Part shown: positions 1-7,845 of the stretch, piece after piece
Numbering within the stretch: the stretch's first letter is position 1
Layout: each line of letters opens with the position of its first letter
NCBI GenBank assembly: GCA_965242805.1
Contig: CBDETD010000002.1
Span: 1,240,001-1,304,000 of the forward strand
Source of the DNA: JANQEU01 sp965242805
Lineage (GTDB): Bacteria > Bacteroidota > Bacteroidia > Cytophagales > Cyclobacteriaceae
Reading direction: 5' to 3'
DNA: 64,000 bases
Made by a program: the position numbers and the translations under genes
Notes under the pieces: generated by a model
Told to the model about the DNA's origin: nothing
The model's input: the letters and a program-made list of their open reading frames with translations, nothing else
Database searches by the model: none

Positions 1-205
1 CTTGGCCGAAAACATCATCACCAATACAGGAAATAAAGGTTACATCACCTCCTGCCCTTGCTGCCGCTACAGCCTGATTGGCTCCCTTTCCACCGGCAGC
101 CTTGTGGAACTTTCCTCCAATTACTGTTTCCCCTGGCTTCGGAATACGATCACCCTTGATGATCATATCCACATTCGTGCTGCCGATTACTACAATTTTT
201 GGCAT
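1..205 (-). CDS. rbsK: Ribokinase, N-terminal part (runs off the left edge)
   Basis: This is the first 68 residues of a PfkB-family sugar kinase, expected to phosphorylate ribose or a related sugar with ATP in the cytosol. The visible start reads MPKIVVIGSTNVDM, the usual beta strand and substrate-binding N-D of ribokinases, and is followed by the conserved glycine patch AAGGKGANQAVAAARAG, which is the family's first signature. The ATG lies only 3 bases after the stop of the upstream permease, so the two are one transcript and probably translationally coupled. The catalytic Asp and anion hole lie outside the window, so the exact sugar cannot be judged. The family call is secure; ribose as substrate is an inference from the permease partner. 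Confidence 0.93.
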   Translation of the reverse strand, partial: MPKIVVIGSTNVDMIIKGDRIPKPGETVIGGKFHKAAGGKGANQAVAAARAGGDVTFISCIGDDVFGQ

Positions 206-208
206 AGA

Positions 209-1213
209 CTAGATAATTCTGGCAAGAATGATCATCAGCAATCCTAGAAAGAAGAAGAAGAACATCATACCAAGCAAAGAATTTGTTCCCTTCGGAGAAT
301 CCTTAAACTCCTTCCAGATGAACACTCCCCACAGTGCTGCTACCATAGTGGCTCCCTGACCTAACCCATATGAAATTGCAAACCCCGCCGCGCCAGATGC
401 TACGATGCTAAAGGACATTCCAATACTCCAGATCACACCTCCAATGATCCCGATGAGATGAAGATTCGTACTCCCTTGTTTAATATAATCTATGTAATGA
501 ACTCGTTCCCCATCGATTGGCCGAGCCATTAGAATACTATTCCATATGAAATTAGATAGTAAAAGACCCAATGAAAAAATAACTACCGCAGAATAAGGAC
601 CCAGTTTACCGGTCTCCATATTTACGAAATCGGGTGACATTGATGCCGCGACGAACCGATAGAAAAACCCCATAAGTATTCCACCGATCAGGGCTATGAT
701 CAATCCTTTGTTTGAACTTTGATTAGCTCCAGAAATCATCCTGCGATAAGCCAGCGCATCTAACACAATGGCTATGGTAACTGCGGCAACACCACCAAAT
801 AATAAGTATGGATTACCCACAGGAGATCCAATATAATTTGTGACTACCCCCAAAACCAGAGCCAGTCCGATACCAACTGGAAATGCCACAGCCATCCCAG
901 CAATGTCAATGGCAACGACAATGAGTATGTTGGCCAGGTTGAATAGAATACCGCCAACAAACGCGGACATTAAATTGGACTGATCAGCTTGCTGAAGATC
1001 CTCGAGAAATCCCCTTCCTTCAGATCCAAAGCTTCCCATTGTGAAAGCAAGGACCAATGCAAGTAGTAATACTCCAATTGAATAATCCCAATAGAACAAT
1101 TGGAATCGCCATTCCCTACTTGCCAGTTTTTGTGTATTTGCCCATGAGCCCCAACAGATCATTGTGATAAAACACATAATGACAGCCAGAAAATAAGATT
1201 CGACAATGACCAT
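209..1213 (-). CDS. GRP/RhaT-type sugar or ureide permease (DMT superfamily)
   Basis: A 334-residue, very hydrophobic protein with about ten predicted membrane helices, resembling the GRP sugar transporters and the ureide permease family of the drug/metabolite superfamily. The N-terminal stretch CWGSWANTQKLASREWRFQ is characteristic of the Bacteroidota members of this group. I chose the ATG at 1213 (MVIVESYFL) because the longer frame adds 33 polar residues that do not resemble the family. The stop codon is 3 bases before the ribokinase ATG, which points to uptake of a pentose or nucleoside followed by phosphorylation. Ribose is the simplest guess; allantoin-like ureides remain possible. The same protein type is often automatically labelled a multidrug permease, for which I see no support. 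Confidence 0.8.
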   Translation of the reverse strand: MVIVESYFLAVIMCFITMICWGSWANTQKLASREWRFQLFYWDYSIGVLLLALVLAFTMGSFGSEGRGFLEDLQQADQSNLMSAFVGGILFNLANILIVVAIDIAGMAVAFPVGIGLALVLGVVTNYIGSPVGNPYLLFGGVAAVTIAIVLDALAYRRMISGANQSSNKGLIIALIGGILMGFFYRFVAASMSPDFVNMETGKLGPYSAVVIFSLGLLLSNFIWNSILMARPIDGERVHYIDYIKQGSTNLHLIGIIGGVIWSIGMSFSIVASGAAGFAISYGLGQGATMVAALWGVFIWKEFKDSPKGTNSLLGMMFFFFFLGLLMIILARII

Positions 1214-1290
1214 TGTGAATTTGTTATGAGTTATTGAAAGATAATCTAATTGAAATAAACCATTGTAAAAGATTGAGTGCTGAAGTGGAA

Positions 1291-1306
1291 ACTGACAGAA
1301 ATCATT
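1291..1306. promoter_or_regulatory. Candidate CRP/FNR-type site upstream of dodecin
   Basis: ACTGACAGAAATCATT has the TGA-N6-TCA core of CRP/FNR-family operators and agrees at 14 of 16 positions with the ACTGACATAAATCAGT stretch in front of ccoS at 57474-57489. It lies 78 bases upstream of the dodecin ATG and an equal distance from the divergent permease start. Outer arms are imperfect, so this is weaker than the sites in the respiratory block. Confidence 0.3.
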
Positions 1307-1383
1307 TTGCAATACCGTGAAGTAACATTTGATGACGAGGATTTGAGCCGTAACTTCTCGACTTAATCAAACCATAATACATC

Positions 1384-1593
1384 ATGTCCAGTGTATATAA
1401 AGTCATTGAAGTGATCGGTTCCAGTGAGAAATCATGGGATGATGCGGCAAAAGTCGCGGTTGAGCGAGCAAGTAAAACACTCGAAGATCTGCGAATTGCC
1501 GAAGTAGTCTCCCAGGATGTTAAAATTGAGAACGGCAAGATCACCGCCTACCGAACAAAACTTAGTCTATCATTCAAATTCAGGGATAATTGA
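1384..1593 (+). CDS. Dodecin family flavin-binding protein
   Basis: A 69-residue protein with the complete dodecin pattern: VYKVIEVIGSSEKSW at the N terminus, a helix (residues 18-35), then the strands DLRIAEVVSQDVKIENGKI and YRTKLSLSFKF. Dodecins assemble into hollow 12-mers that bind flavins such as FMN, riboflavin or lumichrome, and are thought to buffer free flavin in the cytosol. Length and the Trp at position 18 (the residue that stacks on the flavin in bacterial dodecins) match the family. It is a single-gene unit, divergent from the permease operon and followed by a strong hairpin. A CRP/FNR-like palindrome lies upstream. The family call is very secure. Confidence 0.93.
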   Translation: MSSVYKVIEVIGSSEKSWDDAAKVAVERASKTLEDLRIAEVVSQDVKIENGKITAYRTKLSLSFKFRDN

Positions 1594-1608
1594 ACTGAAT
1601 AAGTAATG

Positions 1609-1642
1609 AGTCAGGCGCGGGCTAAATGGCCCGCACCTGACT
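1609..1642. terminator. Strong hairpin after dodecin
   Basis: A 14-base-pair stem with one mismatch (arms 1609-1622 and 1629-1642, beginning AGTCAGG and ending CCTGACT) and a 6-base loop lies 16 bases after the dodecin stop. The lower stem is GC-rich. There is no clear run of T on either side, so it may be a 3' stabilising structure or a factor-assisted terminator rather than a classic intrinsic terminator. Confidence 0.55.
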
Positions 1643-1661
1643 TAAACCTTCGTTACCCAAC

Positions 1662-1675
1662 CTGATTTACATCAG
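1662..1675. promoter_or_regulatory. Candidate FNR-like palindrome upstream of the SLC13 operon
   Basis: CTGATTTACATCAG is a perfect CTGAT-N4-ATCAG inverted repeat, two bases off the classical FNR box TTGAT-N4-ATCAA. A possible -7 box, TATGTTTC (7 of 8 matches to TAnnTTTG), follows at 1705-1712, so the site would sit about 45 bases upstream of the transcription start. The binding protein is inferred, the palindrome is seen. Confidence 0.42.
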
Positions 1676-1714
1676 ATTTTCAGCTCTGCAAATCGATTGC
1701 ATTGTATGTTTCAC

Positions 1715-1728
1715 ATGAATAATGTCAT
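1715..1728. promoter_or_regulatory. Second TGA-N6-TCA palindrome before the SLC13 gene
   Basis: ATGAATAATGTCAT has perfect 4-base arms around a 6-base spacer and lies 53 bases downstream of the first site and 54 bases before the SLC13 ATG. It would overlap the predicted transcription start, a position that would suit repression. Short arms keep confidence low. Confidence 0.28.
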
Positions 1729-1782
1729 CGACCAATAACTCAAACTATTTTAGCATTTAAATTGCCCCAAAAATGATCTTTG

Positions 1783-3195
1783 ATGAGGCATATTAAGGCC
1801 ATTTTAAGTATTGCAATCCCGATCCTGTTACTGGTTGTTCCCCTAAACTGGATACCACTTGAAGGGATTACCACCATCGAACAACGGGTAATCGCCCTGT
1901 TTTTCTTTGCAGCACTATTTTGGATCCTTGAGCCTATTCCAATTTACGCTACCTCATTGATGATCATCTTTCTGGAGTTGGTGTTATTATCAGATAAGGG
2001 CCTCAACTTTATTATCAATGAAGAAGCTCCACTTTTTGGAACAACCATTGCTTATTCTGAGATCCTGCATACGTTCGCTTCTCCTATTATCATACTGTTC
2101 CTGGGTGGATTCTTTTTGGCAATGGCAGCTACCAAGTTCCGGTTGGATCAGAACCTTGCACGGGTATTACTGGCACCCTTTGGCATGCAACCAAGATTTG
2201 TAATGCTCGGGCTTATGATGATTACGGCTGTGTTCTCTATGTTTATGAGCAATACAGCCACAACGGCCATGATGCTTTCTATCCTGGCCCCGGTCTTGAT
2301 GGTTTTCAACCCTGACGATCGGGGTAAAGTCGCATTTGCCCTGTCGATTCCAGTTGCGGCGAATGTTGGGGGGATTGGAACACCTATCGGGACACCTCCT
2401 AATGCGGTAGCATTAAAATATCTGACAGGAGATGACTATGTTAGTTTCGGTGAGTGGATGGGTTTTGCTGTACCATTCGTAATTGTCTTGCTAATAGTTG
2501 GATGGGTAATTTTGATGATCCTGTACCCTGTCCAAACGCCAAAAATCGAACTCAACATAAAAGGAAAATTCCTCAGGAACAGAAAAGCCTACATCGTATA
2601 CGCAACTTTTGCAGTGACCATCCTCCTGTGGTTGACGGACTTCATCCATGGAATGAACTCCTATGTGGTGGCGATGCTACCTGTAGCGATCTTTTCTTCC
2701 ACAGGGATTGTCACCAAGAACGACCTTAAGAATGTGAGTTGGGATGTACTTTGGCTGGTTTCGGGGGGAATCGCACTTGGTCTTGCCCTCGATAAAAGTG
2801 GGCTGGCCGCAAGAGTAATCGATGCTATACCATTCGCAAGTTTATCTCCAGTATTAATCGTACTTTGCGTTTCCATAGTTGCAGCAGTAATGGCCAATTT
2901 TATGTCCAATACCGCTACTGCCAACTTATTACTTCCCTTAGTAGCAGCACTGGGAGTCTCAATATCTTCCCTCGAAGGGATCGGGGGAAGTCAGATGGTC
3001 ATTATTGCCACGACCATTGCCTGCTCAATGGGTATGGCTCTCCCAATAAGCACCCCACCAAACGCCCTGGCATTTGGAACAGGTATTTTTGAAACCAAGG
3101 AAATGGTCAAACCTGGGGTATTCCTGGCAATCATTGGCCTGATTCTTTGTTATCTTCTAATGTTTATCCTTCAACTAACCGGTTTCTTTGCATGA
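1783..3195 (+). CDS. SLC13/DASS family sodium-coupled anion transporter
   Basis: A 470-residue inner-membrane protein of the divalent anion:sodium symporter family, which carries dicarboxylates, citrate, sulfate or phosphate with sodium. Both halves carry the family's paired SNT motifs, S156-N157-T158 (SNTATTAMM) and S375-N376-T377 (SNTATANLL), each followed by a glycine/proline loop (GTPIGTPPNAVALKYL and STPPNALAFGTG). These form the sodium and substrate sites in the crystal structures of VcINDY. A TTG codon just upstream extends the frame, but the ATG at 1783 is preferred. Its stop overlaps the ATG of the next gene, a histidine kinase, so transporter and kinase are made together. A dicarboxylate substrate would fit the nearby PEP carboxykinase, but this is inference. 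Confidence 0.88.
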   Translation: MRHIKAILSIAIPILLLVVPLNWIPLEGITTIEQRVIALFFFAALFWILEPIPIYATSLMIIFLELVLLSDKGLNFIINEEAPLFGTTIAYSEILHTFASPIIILFLGGFFLAMAATKFRLDQNLARVLLAPFGMQPRFVMLGLMMITAVFSMFMSNTATTAMMLSILAPVLMVFNPDDRGKVAFALSIPVAANVGGIGTPIGTPPNAVALKYLTGDDYVSFGEWMGFAVPFVIVLLIVGWVILMILYPVQTPKIELNIKGKFLRNRKAYIVYATFAVTILLWLTDFIHGMNSYVVAMLPVAIFSSTGIVTKNDLKNVSWDVLWLVSGGIALGLALDKSGLAARVIDAIPFASLSPVLIVLCVSIVAAVMANFMSNTATANLLLPLVAALGVSISSLEGIGGSQMVIIATTIACSMGMALPISTPPNALAFGTGIFETKEMVKPGVFLAIIGLILCYLLMFILQLTGFFA

Positions 3196-4547
3196 GCTTT
3201 TTCAAGGAAGAAATAAAGCAAGAAGACATTATTAAGAAATATTTTTCTAATCGAGAGAAAGTGATTAGTCTGAAAGAGGGAGAAGTACTGCTGAAACAGT
3301 TTGCTCAGAATAACAAACTGTACTTTCTCAAAAAAGGCAAGATATGCGGATACCTTGTCGACAAGGATCTTCATGAACCTGTATTTGAAGCCAATGCCGG
3401 TTCTTTCGTTGGTGTTTACAGTTATTTCTCAGATGACAGAACGAGCTATTCGCAATTGATCGCTGAAGAAGATTCAGAGGTGTGGTACTATGACGACTAT
3501 CCTTTCGATATGCCAGCTGAGGACGTAAGGGAATTCCTTACTTATCTCTTTCATATGGTGGTGACGGAACTCCGGGTTCGCCAATTGTACGCAGGTGAGA
3601 TGGCCCATGAACGACAGGAAACCCTTAAGAAGCTGATCCAAACGGAGAAAATGGCGACACTCGGACAAATGGCAGCGGGAATTGCACATGAGCTTAATAA
3701 TTCGGTTGGGGCTCTTTCAAGTAATCTGAAGCAGGTCCAGGAGGAGTTCCTGAATTATCTAAAATCTAATGGTGACAAGGATGCCGTCAAATACTTTGAG
3801 AAAGGACTAAATGAAGGGCAGGAACTGACAAGTTCGGAAGCCAGAAAAGCCAGAAGCGAACTGGAAAAACTGGATTTCCTGAACAAATCGACCATAAAAA
3901 CTCTATCCCGGGCGGGAATTGGCGCCAGGGAAGTCAAAGCAGTTGTTGGTAAAGACAAAACAGCGGCCAAGAAAATAGCCTCTTTTTGGGAAATGGGTTA
4001 TTTATTGCACGACATGGAGATAGCTGCCAAGCAATCCACCCATGTAATTCAATCTGTCAAAAATGTTGGAGTTCAAAAACGGAGGTGGACCAAAAATGCG
4101 AACATTAACAAGACAGTCATCGAAGCACTGGCAATACTAAGAAGTATTGTTAAAGATATAAGTGTGGAGTTAAAACTGGATGTCAAACTCCCTCCAACAG
4201 AGGCATGCACTGGGGAGATCATTCAGATCTGGATCAACCTCATCAAGAATGCGGTAGAAAGTTTAGAAAATCATGGTACCAAGAATCCTAAAGTACGGAT
4301 CACCTCAAAACTATCTGGCAATAGGATAAAGATAAGCGTGGTCGATAATGGCCCCGGAATTCCAAAGGATATATCTAAAAAGATCTTTAACCCGAATTTT
4401 ACTACCAAGGTTGGTGGCTTATCATTCGGATTGGGGCTTGGACTGACAATTGTCGAGAGAATAATTGATGATCATAACGGGGAAATCAAACTGACAAGTA
4501 AACCAGGATCAACTCGATTTGACATCTTCTTACCGGTTGTAGATTAA
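3192..4547 (+). CDS. Cytosolic histidine kinase with N-terminal cyclic-nucleotide-binding-like domain
   Basis: A 451-residue sensor kinase without membrane segments. Residues 10-125 look like a CRP-type cupin/CNBD fold (VISLKEGEVLLKQ, FLKKGKICGYL, ANAGSFVGVYSYF). The phosphoacceptor is H166 in the H box MAAGIAHELNNSVGA. After it comes an unusual charged insert of roughly 90 residues before the second DHp helix. The ATPase domain has the N box (IWINLIKNAVESL), G1 (VVDNGPGIP) and G2 (FGLGLGLTIVERII). The start at 3192 overlaps the transporter stop (ATGA). It is followed 12 bases later by a stand-alone receiver, its likely phosphotransfer partner. The signal sensed is unknown; the transporter itself may be the input, as in other transporter-linked kinases. 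Confidence 0.85.
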   Translation: MSFFKEEIKQEDIIKKYFSNREKVISLKEGEVLLKQFAQNNKLYFLKKGKICGYLVDKDLHEPVFEANAGSFVGVYSYFSDDRTSYSQLIAEEDSEVWYYDDYPFDMPAEDVREFLTYLFHMVVTELRVRQLYAGEMAHERQETLKKLIQTEKMATLGQMAAGIAHELNNSVGALSSNLKQVQEEFLNYLKSNGDKDAVKYFEKGLNEGQELTSSEARKARSELEKLDFLNKSTIKTLSRAGIGAREVKAVVGKDKTAAKKIASFWEMGYLLHDMEIAAKQSTHVIQSVKNVGVQKRRWTKNANINKTVIEALAILRSIVKDISVELKLDVKLPPTEACTGEIIQIWINLIKNAVESLENHGTKNPKVRITSKLSGNRIKISVVDNGPGIPKDISKKIFNPNFTTKVGGLSFGLGLGLTIVERIIDDHNGEIKLTSKPGSTRFDIFLPVVD

Positions 4548-4559
4548 ATTAGCTATCAA

Positions 4560-5045
4560 ATGGATCAAATATTCATAATATGTGTCGACGATCAATCCGA
4601 AGTACTGAATGCCTTGGAAAACGACCTATCCCTCTTTGATGAAGAATTTAATGTGGAAGTCTGTGACTCCGCAGATGAAGCACTCGAATTGATCGATGAG
4701 GTTGATCAGAATGGTGATCATGTGGCATTGATCATCTCTGACCAGGTAATGCCCAAAGTAAGTGGAGTGGAATTTCTCAGTAAAGTTACCCAGGATGGCA
4801 GATTTGAGACAACCCAAAAAATGCTACTTACCGGACAGGCCACCCATCAGGATACTATCGAAGCCATTAACCTGGGAGGTATAGCACAATACCTCGAAAA
4901 GCCCTGGCAAAAGGATAACCTCATTGAGATGACCAAAAGACTGCTTACCCGTTATATCATGGAAAAAGGAATTGACCACCAGCAATATCAACACCTGCTT
5001 GATCAGGAAGTGATATTGGCCTCAATGAGAAAGAGCACGTCTTAA
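4560..5045 (+). CDS. Single-domain-type response regulator
   Basis: A 161-residue protein made of a receiver domain with a short C-terminal tail and no DNA-binding domain. The acidic pocket is D10-D11 (ICVDDQSE), the phosphoacceptor is D61 (LIISDQVMPKVSG), the switch Thr is in KMLLTGQAT, and the conserved Lys is in YLEKPWQKDNL. The YLEKPW version of the last motif is typical of receivers of the HD-GYP/RpfG and hybrid kinase group. The C-terminal 40 residues are helical and may mediate dimerisation or contact a partner. It sits at the end of the SLC13-kinase-receiver operon, so it is the expected target of that kinase. Output is unknown: it could act on the transporter, on another kinase or in a phosphorelay. 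Confidence 0.87.
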   Translation: MDQIFIICVDDQSEVLNALENDLSLFDEEFNVEVCDSADEALELIDEVDQNGDHVALIISDQVMPKVSGVEFLSKVTQDGRFETTQKMLLTGQATHQDTIEAINLGGIAQYLEKPWQKDNLIEMTKRLLTRYIMEKGIDHQQYQHLLDQEVILASMRKSTS

Positions 5046-5285
5046 GTTCGGAGAAAATATCCTTACTAAAAAATATGCAACTTCCCCTATGAATTTTATC
5101 AATAGACAAGTCATTCCGTTATGACTTTTGTAGGTAATTGCCACGTACTCTGTTATCATTTCAATCCCGAACCTGACAAAAGTTAGTTCTTCAGTTTACA
5201 ATTCACATTGCTGTCCTTCCTTCTCATGTCTTTTTTTGTTACTGGAAGATCAAATTATTCTAATCACAATTACCAACATTAAAAC
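5046..5285. other. Non-coding gap before pckA
   Basis: No reading frame, RNA gene or convincing hairpin was recognised in these 240 bases. It must carry the pckA promoter. An AT-rich tract with the runs CTTTTTTTG and AATTATTC lies just before the gene. A bare TGA-N6-TCA occurrence at 5090-5101 lacks outer symmetry and I do not count it as a regulatory site. Confidence 0.5.
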
Positions 5286-6929
5286 ATGGAAACATTGACA
5301 GAATTGAACACCAGGGTACCAAAGAAATCGGATCTAGGTGTTTACGGAATTGCAAATGCCACAGTTAATTGGAATTTGCCTCCGGAAGAACTCCAACGTA
5401 TCACCGTTGAGAAAGGAATGGGAAAAGAAACCGACAATGGCACATTGGCCATTAACACCGGTAAATTCACTGGTCGTTCTCCTAAGGACAGGTTTCTTGT
5501 TAAGGACGAATACACCGCCGATAAGGTATGGTGGGGAAGGATCAACAAGCCTCTTGATCCTGAGAATTTTGATAAGCTATATGACGAAGTGGCTAAATAC
5601 CTCTCCGGTAAAGAACTTTATGCCAGGGATGGCTACGTTTGTGCAGACCCTAAATACAGGCTAAATGTGCGGACCGTAACTGAGTATCCTTGGTCTAACT
5701 TTTTCATAAACAGCATGTTCCTCCGGCTAGAGGAAAATGAAATTGAGGATTTCGAAGAAGATTGGTTAATACTATGTGCGCCTGGCTATGAAGCACCAGA
5801 TCCTGAGGCATTTGGTATCCGCCAAAGCAACTTCTCCATTTTGAATTTCTCCCGAAAGGTGGCGCTTGTTGGTGGCTCTGCCTATACCGGTGAAATGAAA
5901 AAAGGTATCTTTTCAGCATTGAACCTAATACTGCCTTCAGATAGGAATGTTCTTCCTATGCACTGTTCTGCCAATGTTGGTGAAGATGGAGATACAGCTA
6001 TTTTCTTTGGATTGTCGGGAACCGGTAAAACTACTCTTTCAGCCGATCCTGATCGAAAACTAATTGGTGATGATGAGCACGGATGGACACCTGAGAATAC
6101 GATCTTCAACTTCGAAGGTGGATGTTATGCCAAGGCCATTGACCTCACCGAAGAAAAAGAACCTGATATTTACAGAGCGATCAAGCCTGGAGCGTTGTTG
6201 GAAAACGTTATAATGGATGAAAATGGAGTAGTGGATTATGCGGATAGTACCATTACTCAAAACACTAGGGTAAGTTATCCTATCGATCATATTGATAAGA
6301 TCCAGTTACCAAGCTACGCTGGAAATCCTAAGCATATATTCTTCCTTACTTGTGATGCATTTGGAGTATTACCTCCTGTTGCAAAACTTACTCCTGGACA
6401 AGCTGCTTATCACTTCATCTCCGGGTATACTGCCAAAGTCGCCGGAACAGAAGCAGGTATTAATGAACCGGTTCCTGCTTTCTCTGCTTGTTTTGGTGAA
6501 CCGTTCATGCCTTTGCATCCTGTGAAATATGCGGAAATGCTTAAAGAGAAAATGAAGGAATCCGGAGTCAGCGTATGGCTGGTGAATACCGGTTGGAGTG
6601 GTGGACCTTATGGCGTTGGTTCAAGAATTAAGCTGAAGTATTCCAGGGCCATGATCACTGCAATAATGAAAGATGAATTGGATAATGTAGATTACGAACA
6701 ACACCCAATATTCGGATTGAACATGCCGAAATATTGTCCAGGTGTTCCTTCTGAGTTGCTTGACCCTATGAACACATGGTTGCAAAAAGGTGCTTATGTG
6801 AGCAAAGCCATTCAGCTAGCTCATTCCTTCCATATCAACTTTGATAAATTCATTAACCAGGCTTCAGACGAAACATTTCATGGTGGGCCGCTCATTGATG
6901 CACACCAGATCTTGGACGCTGAGCTATAA
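5286..6929 (+). CDS. pckA: Phosphoenolpyruvate carboxykinase (ATP)
   Basis: Converts oxaloacetate and ATP to phosphoenolpyruvate, CO2 and ADP, the entry step of gluconeogenesis, in the cytosol. The 547 residues match the usual length of bacterial ATP-type enzymes. Visible motifs are the substrate-binding R in TGRSPKDRFLV, the Walker-type kinase-1a loop GLSGTGKTT at residues 242-250, the metal-binding GDDEHGW shortly after, and the adenine-binding region around NTGWSGGPYGVGSR. The ATG follows a 240-base non-coding leader, and a clean intrinsic terminator lies 12 bases after the stop, so it is a single-gene unit. The upstream SLC13 transporter, if a dicarboxylate carrier, would feed this enzyme. 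No key residue appears to be missing. Confidence 0.98.
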   Translation: METLTELNTRVPKKSDLGVYGIANATVNWNLPPEELQRITVEKGMGKETDNGTLAINTGKFTGRSPKDRFLVKDEYTADKVWWGRINKPLDPENFDKLYDEVAKYLSGKELYARDGYVCADPKYRLNVRTVTEYPWSNFFINSMFLRLEENEIEDFEEDWLILCAPGYEAPDPEAFGIRQSNFSILNFSRKVALVGGSAYTGEMKKGIFSALNLILPSDRNVLPMHCSANVGEDGDTAIFFGLSGTGKTTLSADPDRKLIGDDEHGWTPENTIFNFEGGCYAKAIDLTEEKEPDIYRAIKPGALLENVIMDENGVVDYADSTITQNTRVSYPIDHIDKIQLPSYAGNPKHIFFLTCDAFGVLPPVAKLTPGQAAYHFISGYTAKVAGTEAGINEPVPAFSACFGEPFMPLHPVKYAEMLKEKMKESGVSVWLVNTGWSGGPYGVGSRIKLKYSRAMITAIMKDELDNVDYEQHPIFGLNMPKYCPGVPSELLDPMNTWLQKGAYVSKAIQLAHSFHINFDKFINQASDETFHGGPLIDAHQILDAEL

Positions 6930-6941
6930 GGCGATTATTGT

Positions 6942-6971
6942 AAAAAGGCAGGGTAATACCTGCCTTTTTTA
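6942..6971 (+). terminator. Intrinsic terminator of pckA
   Basis: AAAAAGGCAGG (6942-6952) pairs perfectly with CCTGCCTTTTT (6959-6969) around the loop GTAATA and ends in a T run. Because the stem is flanked by A and T runs it can also terminate the convergent ThuA transcript on the minus strand. Confidence 0.88.
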
Positions 6972-7003
6972 TTTCTTCCAATCTCAGACTTCCCCGCAAA
7001 ATA

Positions 7004-7825
7004 CTAATAGACAGGAAATTTCCACTTTTCCGCTTTCTCATACTTACTGGCACTAGCCCATCGAACACCCCTTTTGATAAGCTCAATGGCATCGGGTACA
7101 TCTGTCACATGCGACAGATTGTGGCCAACAGAGGTGTAAAAGATCCTGCCTTTACCATACATTTTCTTCCATGCGACAGGCATAACACATCCATCAATCC
7201 ATGGTGCATGATCCCCATTGAATCTTGTGGTTGCCAGTACTTTCATATTTGGATCAACGTGCATGTAATACTGCTCGCTTTTCATGGGAAAATCATTGAG
7301 TCCTCTTGAAACGGGATCCTCATCATCGACGATATTAACTTCATAATCAATTACGCCCCCTGGGTGGGATACCCATTGTCCCCCAGTCATGAATTGGTAT
7401 TCTACGTTTTGACGAAATGCATCACACATTCCACCGTGCCATCCCGCCATTCCAGTTCCGTTCTCCCTGACTGCTTCCAGCAATCCTTTTTCCTGATCTT
7501 CATTGATAGAAGACATGGTGAATATCTGCATTACCAGATCGATCTCATTCATTAAATCCTTATCAGTATAAGGCTCCAGGCTATCAAAAACACTGACTTC
7601 CGCACCGGAATCTTTCAACCATGGCGTTAGGTGATCAACGAATTTCTTCGGTTCATGACCTTGCCAGCCTCCGTGCGTAAATAATATTTTCCTGCCTTCC
7701 AATGACGGCAAAGGCTTCTGGTCTGGTGCAGTAATCCCCTTCAATGGAGAGCTCAACAAAGCAAGGGAGCCTAACTTCAAAGTTTTGTCAAGAAAGGTTC
7801 TCCTATTACTATTAGCATTTTTCAT
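7004..7825 (-). CDS. ThuA-domain protein with twin-arginine-like leader
   Basis: A 273-residue exported protein of the ThuA/trehalose-utilisation family, a class I glutamine-amidotransferase-like fold of unsettled biochemical role that is common in sugar-degradation loci. The leader has R8-R9 followed by TFLDKTLKLGSLALLSS, a Tat-like signal. The core has the opening strand ILFTHGGWQGHEPKKF, the segment GMAGWHGGMCDAF near residue 130, and SVGHNLSH near the C terminus, all typical of ThuA. It is preceded 20 bases upstream by a second ThuA-domain gene and both are probably cotranscribed. It converges on pckA, sharing the terminator region. Substrate is unknown; keto-sugar chemistry is suggested for the family but not established. 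Confidence 0.85.
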   Translation of the reverse strand: MKNANSNRRTFLDKTLKLGSLALLSSPLKGITAPDQKPLPSLEGRKILFTHGGWQGHEPKKFVDHLTPWLKDSGAEVSVFDSLEPYTDKDLMNEIDLVMQIFTMSSINEDQEKGLLEAVRENGTGMAGWHGGMCDAFRQNVEYQFMTGGQWVSHPGGVIDYEVNIVDDEDPVSRGLNDFPMKSEQYYMHVDPNMKVLATTRFNGDHAPWIDGCVMPVAWKKMYGKGRIFYTSVGHNLSHVTDVPDAIELIKRGVRWASASKYEKAEKWKFPVY

Positions 7826-7845
7826 GACTCTTTATCAAAAGTTTT

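Noticed and set aside
5090..5101. TGA-N6-TCA occurrence upstream of pckA
   Set aside because: Only the six core bases match, the flanks are not symmetric and it lies about 185 bases before the gene; such cores are expected by chance.
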